Assembly (NCBI RefSeq): GCF_000429765.1
Contig: NZ_AUCM01000015.1
Coordinates: 1 to 64,000 of the forward strand
Source: Gemmobacter nectariphilus DSM 15620
GTDB lineage: Bacteria; Pseudomonadota; Alphaproteobacteria; Rhodobacterales; Rhodobacteraceae
Direction: 5' to 3'
DNA: 64,000 nt
The notes under the pieces were generated by a model. It saw only the letters and a list, made by a program, of their open reading frames with translations, was not told the DNA's origin and ran no database searches. Shown here piece by piece: positions 27,012 to 34,621 of this stretch (position 1 is the stretch's first letter; each line of letters starts with the position of its first letter). The position numbers and the translations under genes were made by a program.

Positions 27012-27401
27012 ATGGCGCTGACGGACGACAGAACGGACACTTCAGCAGCGGATCGCCCGGCCCGAAGGGGCTGGCTCGCGGCGGGCGGGGTGTTCGGCGC
27101 CTTTCTCGCCTCTGCCTGCTGCGTCGGGCCGCTGGTGCTGCTGACCCTCGGCATCTCCGGCGCCTGGATCGGCAACCTGACGGCGCTGGAGCCTTACAAG
27201 CCGATCTTCGCGGTCATTGCGCTCGGCTTCATCGGGGCCGGCTTCCGGCACGTGTATTTTCGCAAGCCGACCGTCTGCGAACCCGGTTCCTACTGTGCGC
27301 GCCCATCCTCGGCGCGCATCACCAAGAGCGCGCTCTGGGCCTCCCTCATCCTCGTCGTCGCAGCACTCACCATCGACTGGTGGGCCCCGCTTCTCTACTG
27401 A
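27012..27401 (+). CDS. merT: Mercuric transport protein MerT
   Basis: A 129-residue inner-membrane protein with three hydrophobic helices. The Hg(II)-binding cysteine pair is in the first helix (FLASACCVGPLVLL) and the second pair is in the cytoplasmic loop (VCEPGSYCARPS). It takes mercuric ion from periplasmic MerP to the cytosol for reduction by MerA. The start at 27012 has GAGAGG eight bases upstream; a GTG three codons earlier is possible. Confidence 0.92.
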   Translation: MALTDDRTDTSAADRPARRGWLAAGGVFGAFLASACCVGPLVLLTLGISGAWIGNLTALEPYKPIFAVIALGFIGAGFRHVYFRKPTVCEPGSYCARPSSARITKSALWASLILVVAALTIDWWAPLLY

Positions 27402-27419
27402 CCCCGAAAGGATATCCCC

Positions 27420-27725
27420 ATGAAGAAGATCCTTGCACTTGTTCTGTTCGGCCTGACCGCCACAGCACCCATCACGGCCATCCCTGCTGCCGCGCAGGCC
27501 GTCGCCGCGGAGCAGACCGTCACCTTCGCGGTCGACAACATGACATGCGCGCTGTGTCCGATCACCGTGAAGCGCGCGATGGAGGGCGTCGCGGGCGTGC
27601 GCGCCGTCGAGATCGACTTCGAGGCGCGCACGGCCACGGTGATCTTCGACACCGCCGCGACGAGCGCCGACGCCATAGCGACCGCGTCGGCCAATGCAGG
27701 CTACCCGGCGCGCGTTTCGGGCTGA
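27420..27725 (+). CDS. merP: Periplasmic mercury-binding protein MerP
   Basis: The 101-residue protein has a signal peptide (MKKILALVLFGLTATAPI, cleavage near AAAQA) and one HMA domain whose metal site is NMTCALCPITVKRAM, the GMTC-x2-C motif of MerP. It binds Hg(II) in the periplasm and passes it to MerT. It starts 18 bp after merT with AAAGGA upstream. Confidence 0.93.
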   Translation: MKKILALVLFGLTATAPITAIPAAAQAVAAEQTVTFAVDNMTCALCPITVKRAMEGVAGVRAVEIDFEARTATVIFDTAATSADAIATASANAGYPARVSG

Positions 27726-27729
27726 CGGG

Positions 27730-27963
27730 ATGACCGAGCAGACCGACCGCAAGCTGATCGCGACAGGGATCGTCGGCACCGTCATCGCGGCGCTCTGCTG
27801 CTTCACGCCGGTGCTCGTGGTGCTTCTGGGCGCCGTGGGCCTGTCGGCCTGGCTTGGCTGGCTCGACTATGTGCTGCTGCCCGCTCTCGCCTTCTTCGTC
27901 GTGCTGACCCTGTATGCGGTCTGGCGGCGGCAGCGGCGGCAGACCACTCGAACGGATGGATGA
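27730..27963 (+). CDS. merF: Mercury transporter MerF
   Basis: A 77-residue protein with two membrane helices and the MerF signature IAALCCFTPVLVVLLGAVG, containing the vicinal cysteine pair, followed by LDYVLLPALAFFVVLTLYA. It provides a second uptake route for Hg(II). It begins 4 bp after merP and ends 4 bp before the merA start at 27968. Confidence 0.9.
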   Translation: MTEQTDRKLIATGIVGTVIAALCCFTPVLVVLLGAVGLSAWLGWLDYVLLPALAFFVVLTLYAVWRRQRRQTTRTDG

Positions 27964-27967
27964 CTCG

Positions 27968-29392
27968 ATGAAAGACGATTGTTGCGCGCCCAAGGGCGAT
28001 TTCGACCTTGCCGTGATCGGCGCCGGATCGGCCGGCTTCTCGGCCGCGATCACCGCCGCCGAGGGAGGCAAGCGCGTCGCGTTGATCGGCCATGGAACCA
28101 TCGGCGGGACCTGCGTGAACGTGGGTTGCGTGCCCTCCAAGACGATGATCCGCGCGGCCGAAGCCGTGCACGGCGCGCAGGCGGCGTCCCGGTTCCCGGG
28201 CCTTCGCGGCGAGGCGCAGGTCGCCGACTGGGCAGCGCTGGTCGCGGCCAAGGATGATCTCGTCGCGACGCTGCGCCAGAAGAAGTACGCCGATCTGCTG
28301 CCGGGCTACGGCGGTGTGACCTATCTCGACGAGGGTCCGGCGCGTCTCGTCCCCGGCGGGGTCGAGGTCGGCGGGCGCAAGATCACGGCTCCCAAGGTGA
28401 TCGTTGCCACGGGCGGCCGACCAGCCGTGCCCGACATCCCTGGGGTCCAGGACGCACCAACGCTCGACAGCACGTCGCTGCTGGAGCTGGACCGGTTGCC
28501 CGAAAGCCTGATCTTCCTCGGCGGCGGCTATATCGGCGTGGAGCTGGCGCAGATGATGGCGCGGATGGGCACTCGAGTCACCATCGTCTGCCGCTCGCGC
28601 CTGTTGCCGCGCTCCGAGCCGGAGGTGTCTGAAGCGCTCACCGAGGTCTTGCGCGCCGAGGGTGTCACGGTTCTTGACGGCGCAACCTATCACGCCGCGC
28701 GGCGCGACGGGAACCGTGCGGTGCTGACCGTGACGGTGGACGGCGCGGAGCGCGACCTGACGGCCGACCGCCTCGTCCCGACGACGGGACGCGCACCCAA
28801 CACCGAGGGGCTGGGCCTCGCGGAGATGGGCGTCGAGACCGACGCGCGTGGCGCGATCCGGGTGGGCGACGACATGCAGACCACGAAGGCCGGCATCTTC
28901 GCGGCGGGCGATGTGACCGACCGCGACCAGTTCGTCTACATGGCCGCCTATGGCGCCAAGCTCGCGTCCCGCAACGCCGTTCTGGGCGGGGCGGAGCGCT
29001 ACGACAACGCCGCGATGCCGTGGGTGGTGTTCACCGATCCGCAGGTCGCCGGCGTCGGGCTGACCGAGGCGCAGGCGCGCGCCGCGGGTCATGACGTCAA
29101 GACCAGTGTGCTGACGCTCGACAACGTGCCCCGCGCGCTCGCCGCCCGCGACACGCGCGGCCTGATCAAGCTCGTCGCGGACCGGGCGACCGACCGCCTG
29201 CTGGGCGGCGTGATCATGGCGCCGGAGGGCGCCGACAGTGTCCAGACGCTCGCCATGGCGCTCAAGTTCGGCATGACAACGAAGGCCTTGGGCGAGACGA
29301 TCTTCCCCTATCTCACCACGGTCGAGGGGCTGAAGCTCGCCGCGCAGACCTTCGACAAGGATGTCGCGAAGCTGTCGTGCTGCGCGGGGTGA
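27968..29392 (+). CDS. merA: Mercuric reductase MerA, short form
   Basis: The 474-residue flavoprotein reduces Hg(II) to volatile Hg(0) with NADPH. It has the FAD-binding DLAVIGAGSAGFSAAITAAE, the redox-active disulfide GTCVNVGCVPSK, an NADPH-binding FLGGGYIGVELAQMMARMG, and the C-terminal cysteine pair SCCAG. The N-terminal HMA domain of long MerA proteins is absent; only CC near residue 5 remains. ATG 27968 is preferred (GGATGG eight bases upstream); ATG 27956 is an alternative that overlaps merF. Confidence 0.95.
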   Translation: MKDDCCAPKGDFDLAVIGAGSAGFSAAITAAEGGKRVALIGHGTIGGTCVNVGCVPSKTMIRAAEAVHGAQAASRFPGLRGEAQVADWAALVAAKDDLVATLRQKKYADLLPGYGGVTYLDEGPARLVPGGVEVGGRKITAPKVIVATGGRPAVPDIPGVQDAPTLDSTSLLELDRLPESLIFLGGGYIGVELAQMMARMGTRVTIVCRSRLLPRSEPEVSEALTEVLRAEGVTVLDGATYHAARRDGNRAVLTVTVDGAERDLTADRLVPTTGRAPNTEGLGLAEMGVETDARGAIRVGDDMQTTKAGIFAAGDVTDRDQFVYMAAYGAKLASRNAVLGGAERYDNAAMPWVVFTDPQVAGVGLTEAQARAAGHDVKTSVLTLDNVPRALAARDTRGLIKLVADRATDRLLGGVIMAPEGADSVQTLAMALKFGMTTKALGETIFPYLTTVEGLKLAAQTFDKDVAKLSCCAG

Positions 29393-29442
29393 AGCGAGCC
29401 GTCGATCTCGTTGTTGCCGAGCGAGATTGCGCATCGATGCGA
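29393..29442. terminator. Junction between merA and the phage gene, with palindromes
   Basis: This 50-bp gap holds ATCTCG...CGAGAT (11-base loop) and the perfect palindrome CGCATCGATGCG (29430-29441). It could terminate the mer transcript before it runs antisense into the convergent phage genes, though no T-run is present. It is also one boundary of the cassette. Confidence 0.35.
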
Positions 29443-30072
29443 TCACGACCTAGCCTCCACCCAGTTCGCGACGATCAGCCCCGGCACGCTGTCAAACGCC
29501 CGGTCTGCATCCCGCGCCAGATCCAGCCGCTTCGGCAGCTTGACCTGCGGCACCAACAGGAAGATCGGCGCGGTGACCTTGCCGCGTCCGGTTTTCGAGC
29601 GCGACACGACCGCCTGACCTTTCGTGTTCAGCCTTCCCTCAGCCACCAAGAGGCTCGGCCCGGTACGGCGATAGACGAAGCGCAGGCGCAGGCCGCGTCG
29701 CCGTTCCCATTCGCCGGGGGTGATGCGGCCGCCGCGGAGCGACTTGCCCGCGGCGGGCAGCGGGATCGCCAGCCAGAACCCGTCTTTGGAGCGGATCAGC
29801 GGCCCGGTGTCATGCGCGCCCACGATGACCGGAGCCTTGGACCAGACGAGAGCTGCCGCGTCCAGGCTCTCGCCCGACCTCGGGAAGTTCTGGCTCCGGA
29901 TCGAGTTGGCCAGCCGTGTGCCGAGCCCCGCGCCGGTGATCTGCAGCCGCCACGCCGTCTTCAGCCCGGTTCCGGCCTCGCGCATGGCGGCGGTCACCGC
30001 GCGTTCGCCCGCCGCGACCTCCGCCGCCATCATCGCGACGACGTCTGGATCGATGTCGAGCTTCAGTTTCAC
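29443..30072 (-). CDS. DUF6441 head-tail connector-type phage protein
   Basis: The 209-residue protein resembles DUF6441, a family occupying the HK97 gp10-like place between the head-closure protein and the tail terminator. It begins MKLKLDIDPDVVAMMAAE and has a basic middle (RGGRITPGEWERRRGLRLRF). The frame is intact to its own TGA at 29443-29445, so the mer cassette inserted just after it without truncating it. ATGA overlap with the upstream gene. Confidence 0.8.
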   Translation of the reverse strand: MKLKLDIDPDVVAMMAAEVAAGERAVTAAMREAGTGLKTAWRLQITGAGLGTRLANSIRSQNFPRSGESLDAAALVWSKAPVIVGAHDTGPLIRSKDGFWLAIPLPAAGKSLRGGRITPGEWERRRGLRLRFVYRRTGPSLLVAEGRLNTKGQAVVSRSKTGRGKVTAPIFLLVPQVKLPKRLDLARDADRAFDSVPGLIVANWVEARS

Positions 30073-30380
30073 GCGGGCCTCAGATCGACGGTCCAGACCA
30101 GCCGCTCGCGGTCGCGGACGGGCTCGCCCTGGATGAGGAAGGCCTCGCCGTCGATCTCGATCCTGTCACCGGGACGCGGGTTCGCCACCTCGGCCACGCG
30201 CAGGTCGATCCGGGTGGTTTCGGACCAGAGCCGCGCGTCGCCGAAGTCGCTGATCGCATCCGCGCGCCGGGCGACGGCACGCACCAGCATGGGCGTGCCG
30301 CCCTCGGCGATGTAGACCGCGTCCCGGCCGATGTTCGGATCGGCAAATAGCGCGCCGACGGCGGCGGCGAAGGCGCTCAT
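30069..30380 (-). CDS. Head-closure / head-tail joining protein
   Basis: A 103-residue protein, MSAFAAAVGALFADPNIGRD, then FLIQGEPVRDRERLVWTVDL, which fits the small beta-barrel stopper proteins of this phage group. Position after the capsid genes and before DUF6441 supports the call. The start shares one base with the preceding stop (TGATG) and the end overlaps the next start (ATGA). Confidence 0.72.
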   Translation of the reverse strand: MSAFAAAVGALFADPNIGRDAVYIAEGGTPMLVRAVARRADAISDFGDARLWSETTRIDLRVAEVANPRPGDRIEIDGEAFLIQGEPVRDRERLVWTVDLRPA

Positions 30381-30715
30381 CAGAACGTCGCGTTCAGGCG
30401 GACCCGGCCGATGGTGTCGCCCGCGCCGCTGGCCACGGCCTCGACGGCCACGCCGATGAGGGTGTTGTCGGTCGCGACCGTCGTGCAGCGCTTGTTGGTG
30501 TCGTCCCAATAGACCTTGGCGCCGACGGTCCAGGCCTGGGAGCCGACCTTGGTGATGTCGAAGATGCCGACTAGCGCCGTTTCGACGGGTTCGGCGAGGG
30601 CGGCGTCTCCGGCGGCGATGCCGAAGATGGAGCCGACGAGCAGGCCATCGCCGGAGGCGACGGCATAGGGCGCAGTCAGGGTGATGGTGTTGCCGGGTTG
30701 GACGTAGGTTTTCAT
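30380..30715 (-). CDS. DUF2190 family capsid-associated protein
   Basis: The 111-residue protein matches DUF2190: YVQPGNTITLTAPYAVASGD near the start, AKVYWDDTNKRCTTV in the middle. Members are small beta-rich proteins placed after the major capsid gene and are thought to decorate or cement capsids. It lies 75 bp after the capsid gene. Confidence 0.85.
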   Translation of the reverse strand: MKTYVQPGNTITLTAPYAVASGDGLLVGSIFGIAAGDAALAEPVETALVGIFDITKVGSQAWTVGAKVYWDDTNKRCTTVATDNTLIGVAVEAVASGAGDTIGRVRLNATF

Positions 30716-30790
30716 GGGGAGGATCCTTGTGGAAAGACGAAGGGCGGCCCGATTGGACCGCCCCGTGTGTCGGGGTTCAGGAAGCGCGCC

Positions 30791-32848
30791 TTACGCGCCC
30801 GGGTTCTTGTAGAGGCCGCGCCAGTCGATGGCCTTGGCGCCGAAGTCGAGGCGGCACTTGATCTCGACGCCGTCGACGTCGAAGCCGTTGCGCGTCTCGA
30901 TGTAGGCGCCCTGCTGGCCCTCGAGATAGGCGTACTCGATGGTGTCGATCTGGTTCGGGCTGGCCGCCAGATACCAGGCGGTCTCGCTGGCCGCGTCGAG
31001 CCGGGGCTCGCTGATCGGCGCGAGGGTGCGGATCGACTGCGGCACCACGCTGGACGTCGCAGCGGGCACCAGGTTCTGGGCGACCAGCTGCTCGGCCTTC
31101 AGTTCCAGCGACGCGGGCACGATCAGGAAGGCGGGGCGGACGTTCAGCACAGTCTTCTTGTCGAGGCCGGTCTGCTTGGCCATCGCGGCGCGCGCCGCAC
31201 CGACGCTGCTGACATCCAGCGCCGCGCCGGTGCCTGCCAGGTTCTTGTGGGTGGTGTGGAAGAGCGCGTTGCCGTCGGCCATCGCCGGGTTGGCGGTGAT
31301 GATCCCCCAGACGACGTCCGACTCCAGCTGGGCGATGGAGTTGCCGTACATCGCCGGGATCCGGGTAAAGGCGTCGAGATCGTCGTTGATCAGGGTCTGG
31401 CGGGTGATGGCGACCACCCGGCCATAGGTCTTGACCTTGTAGCTCTCCTTGCTCTCGCCCAGCGTGCCGCGCTTGAACTCGCCGCTCTCGCCGACCTCCA
31501 GCAGTTGCGGCGCCTCGCCGAGCTGCACCCGGTGCATCGCCTTGAAGTCCGTCGCCAGCACCTGGCGGCAGAACAGCATGAAGGTTCGCGGATAGGCCTC
31601 GTAGGCCTGCCGCAGGGTCTTGTTGGTGACCGCCGAGAGGATTTCGGGGAAGTCCGAGGTCGAGTGCAGCGCCCGCGTCGCCACCTCGTCGCGCGACAGG
31701 CCCCGCGTGTTGACCCCGGCATTGCCGAGGCTTTCCCGGGCCAGTTCCAGCAGGGTCATGCCGCGATACTGGCGCGCGGCGTCTTCCAACTGGAACAGCG
31801 TCGGGCTGTAGCGGTGCAGCAGCGCGTTCGCCACCGCGTCGCGGCGGGTGATGCGTTCGTCCCTGCCGCCGAGCGGGACGGAAACATGGGGGAAGGTCCG
31901 GGTCTCGTCCGACTTGGCGGCGACCTGGTCGAGGATCAGGCGGCGGGACTCGTCGACGCTGACGCCGCGCTTGACCAGATCCTCGGCGAAGCCGCGCTCG
32001 AGGTTCAGCCGCCCGGCCAGGTCGTAGATGGTGGAGACGCGGTCGCGCTCGGCCTCGCGGGCGCGGGTGGCGACAGCCTCAGTGTCGGGCGCAGGAGTGG
32101 TCTGCGTCTTCGGCTGGCTGCGCGTCTCGCTGGCGGCGACCTTCGGGTCGGGCGCAGCCGGTTTCGGCTCGGTCATGGTGGTGTCCTCGGTATCATTCGG
32201 CTCGGTCGGCTGGGTGGTGGCAAAGGTTGCGGCGTCGCTCGCCGGGGTCTGGGTCTTGTCCGTCATCGGGATCGGTCCTTTCGTAATTGAAGGGGCGTCC
32301 CGGCGGTGGAGGACGCAGTCGTGAAGGGGGTGCTGGGCGCGGAAGCCCGCGGCGGGATCGGCGCCGACCGCGACGGCGGAGACCTCGAACGGCGTCCAGT
32401 CGACCGCGCGCCAAAGCTCGCGCGCGGCCTCGGGTTTCGAGACCTCGAAGCGGTGGACCTGGTAGCCGATGGACACCGCGCGGATGTGCCCGGCTTGTAT
32501 GTCGCGCCAGATCGGCTCGACATCGGCACGTTCGCTGATCCGCACCAGCGCGATGCCGCGGCCGTTCTCGATCCGCGCCGAGCCCGGCACGACCGAGCCG
32601 ATCACTGCATCAAGCGTGTCGAGCTCGTGCACCTTCAGGAACGGCGCGCCCGCGTTCAGCCGGTCGAGACGGACATGGGCCGGGTCGAGACTGAGCTCCT
32701 CGTCATAGGGCTCGCCGAAGAAGGTCGCGCGGCGGACACGGGCCCCCGCCGACCAGACCACCTCGACGGTGCGGCTGTCGGCGTCGGCCGTGTTCGGCGC
32801 AAGCTCCGCCGACCGGCGCATGGCCGGCAGTTCGATCATCGTGTCCAT
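30791..32848 (-). CDS. Prohead protease-major capsid protein fusion
   Basis: The 685-residue protein joins an S78-type prohead protease (about residues 1-190; histidine in FLKVHELD, serine in IRAVSIGYQV) to a charged, Pro/Thr-rich scaffold-like linker and then a Mu-like/HK97-fold major capsid domain (from about residue 290 to the end, IDWRGLYKNPG). Fusion of protease, scaffold and capsid in one reading frame is known in this phage group. The protease part probably cleaves the linker during maturation. It follows the portal gene by 5 bp. Confidence 0.9.
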   Translation of the reverse strand: MDTMIELPAMRRSAELAPNTADADSRTVEVVWSAGARVRRATFFGEPYDEELSLDPAHVRLDRLNAGAPFLKVHELDTLDAVIGSVVPGSARIENGRGIALVRISERADVEPIWRDIQAGHIRAVSIGYQVHRFEVSKPEAARELWRAVDWTPFEVSAVAVGADPAAGFRAQHPLHDCVLHRRDAPSITKGPIPMTDKTQTPASDAATFATTQPTEPNDTEDTTMTEPKPAAPDPKVAASETRSQPKTQTTPAPDTEAVATRAREAERDRVSTIYDLAGRLNLERGFAEDLVKRGVSVDESRRLILDQVAAKSDETRTFPHVSVPLGGRDERITRRDAVANALLHRYSPTLFQLEDAARQYRGMTLLELARESLGNAGVNTRGLSRDEVATRALHSTSDFPEILSAVTNKTLRQAYEAYPRTFMLFCRQVLATDFKAMHRVQLGEAPQLLEVGESGEFKRGTLGESKESYKVKTYGRVVAITRQTLINDDLDAFTRIPAMYGNSIAQLESDVVWGIITANPAMADGNALFHTTHKNLAGTGAALDVSSVGAARAAMAKQTGLDKKTVLNVRPAFLIVPASLELKAEQLVAQNLVPAATSSVVPQSIRTLAPISEPRLDAASETAWYLAASPNQIDTIEYAYLEGQQGAYIETRNGFDVDGVEIKCRLDFGAKAIDWRGLYKNPGA

Positions 32849-32853
32849 GAAGG

Positions 32854-34410
32854 TCAGTCCTGTTGGTCGGCCTGCGCCGGGTCATTGTCCGCGTCGGCGG
32901 CCGGGTCTTCGGTGTCCGGTTCGTCGGCGGCGGGTTCGGTCGCCGGATCGTTGCTCTGCGCGCTGCCGGTCTTGGTGACGCGGCGCGGGTCGCTGTCGAG
33001 CACCAGCCCCAGCGCGTCGAGCTTGGCGTTGGTCGCGGCGATCTCGGCCAGCACGGCGTCGGGATTGCGGCCCTGTTTCGCGATCACCTCGGCCAGCGTC
33101 ATGGTGCCCGAGCGGATCGACAGCAGGTTCGCCATCGCATCCTTCTGCGGATCGACCGCCTCGAACTTCGGCGGCGACCATTCGACCGGCACGGTCGGCG
33201 ACGGGATTTGTCCTGCCGCCCATGCGGCCTCGGTGAACCAGCGCCAGACCGGCGCGCAGAACATCGGAATGAACAGCTGCCACTGCACCGCGTCGATCTG
33301 GCGGCGGAACTCGACGAGCCCCGCCCGGATCGAGGAATAGTTCACCTGGGACAGGTCCCCGGTGAGCAGCTCGTAGGGCACCCGGAACCCGGCCGAGATC
33401 GTGTGCAGGCTGGCGCGCTTGTATTCGCCATAGCCGCCTGTGGCCGAGGGCTGGTTGAAGCGGATGTCCTTGCCGCCGCGGGCATAGGCGATCAGCCCCG
33501 GCTCGAACTGCTCGACGCGGTTGCCGTCTGCGTCGACCACGGACGGGGCGATACCCTGTTGGGCCTCGTCGTCGCCGAAGACGATGGCGGTGACGCAGGC
33601 CTCGGTCTTCTTGCGGACCAGTTCGGCCACCTCGTAGTCGTCGAGATCGCGCAAGCTGCGAATTACCGGCGCGCCCCAGGGCACGCCGCGCGCCTGCGTG
33701 CGCTGCTTCTCATAGACATGGGCGATCTCGGTCGCGGGGACCGGGCGGCTCTGCAACCCGTTCTGCAAGACGCCATAGGCGTCGCCCGGATGTTCGGCAT
33801 GGAGCCAGTAGGCCCGGCGCTTGCCGACCGGGTCGAACTCGATCCCCTGCACCAGCCGCCCCGCGCCGAGGGCGCCGGATTTCGTGGCGTCGAGGAAGTC
33901 GGCTTCCAGCACCTGCAACTGCAGCGGCACAGGCAGACCGTCCGAGGATCGCCGCAGGCGCCGGCGCACCAGCACCTCGCCCGCCTCGACCATCTCGCGG
34001 CAGATCAGCGTCTGCAGGCCGTAGAAGTCGAGCTGACCGTCGGCGTCGCACTCCGCCGTCCAGCGCTCGAACAGCGCGTCGACCTTGCGGTCGAGCTTGT
34101 CGTCGCCGCTGGCGGCGCGCGGCATGATGCCCGCGCCGATGATGTTGTTGACCAGCACTGCTACGGCCTTGGCCGCGTGCGGGTTGTTGCGCACCAGATC
34201 ACGCATCCGGTCGCGCAGGAGCGCCCCGGCCACGCCGATCTCGGTGTCGGCCGAGGATCCCGGCGCGCGCCAGCCCTCCGTGCGCCGCCCGCGCGCGGCC
34301 CCGTCATACCCCCGCGTCAGCGTCTCGAACGCCTGCCGCGCCATCACGCGGCGCGCGGCCATGCGCGGCGCCACCGTGGCGATGGCGTGGTCGAACCAGG
34401 TCGCCGACAT
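32854..34410 (-). CDS. Phage portal protein, lambda family
   Basis: A 518-residue portal of the lambda gpB family: LVRNNPHAAKAVAVLVNNIIG, HVYEKQRTQARGVPWGAP, and SQVNYSSIRAGLVEFRRQID are typical. It forms the dodecameric ring through which DNA is packaged. The C-terminus is acidic and Asp/Ala-rich. The start at 34410 shares one base with the gpW-like stop (TGATG). Confidence 0.92.
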   Translation of the reverse strand: MSATWFDHAIATVAPRMAARRVMARQAFETLTRGYDGAARGRRTEGWRAPGSSADTEIGVAGALLRDRMRDLVRNNPHAAKAVAVLVNNIIGAGIMPRAASGDDKLDRKVDALFERWTAECDADGQLDFYGLQTLICREMVEAGEVLVRRRLRRSSDGLPVPLQLQVLEADFLDATKSGALGAGRLVQGIEFDPVGKRRAYWLHAEHPGDAYGVLQNGLQSRPVPATEIAHVYEKQRTQARGVPWGAPVIRSLRDLDDYEVAELVRKKTEACVTAIVFGDDEAQQGIAPSVVDADGNRVEQFEPGLIAYARGGKDIRFNQPSATGGYGEYKRASLHTISAGFRVPYELLTGDLSQVNYSSIRAGLVEFRRQIDAVQWQLFIPMFCAPVWRWFTEAAWAAGQIPSPTVPVEWSPPKFEAVDPQKDAMANLLSIRSGTMTLAEVIAKQGRNPDAVLAEIAATNAKLDALGLVLDSDPRRVTKTGSAQSNDPATEPAADEPDTEDPAADADNDPAQADQQD

Positions 34411-34619
34411 CAGCGGTCCCCGCGCGAGAAGCCAGCCAGCCCGGCCACGGGCAGCGGTCGCGTGGTCCCCGCGATGGCGCGCTCGATGGTCCGGATCCGG
34501 GCGAGCAGATCCTCGGCCGAGCCATAGTCGACGGATTTGCCATCGTAGCTGACCCGGGTCGTGCCGCTGGCATAGGCCCGGCGCAGCGCCGAGAGCTCGG
34601 TTTCCGTCCAGTCGGTCAT
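34410..34619 (-). CDS. gpW-like head-tail joining protein
   Basis: A 69-residue protein, MTDWTETELSALRRAYASGT then VSYDGKSVDYGSAEDLLARI, the pattern of gpW family proteins, which attach to the portal to complete the head. The start at 34619 is used because GGAGG lies 12 bases upstream at the end of the terminase gene; an ATG at 34631 would have no room for a ribosome site. Confidence 0.85.
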   Translation of the reverse strand: MTDWTETELSALRRAYASGTTRVSYDGKSVDYGSAEDLLARIRTIERAIAGTTRPLPVAGLAGFSRGDR

Positions 34620-34621
34620 GT

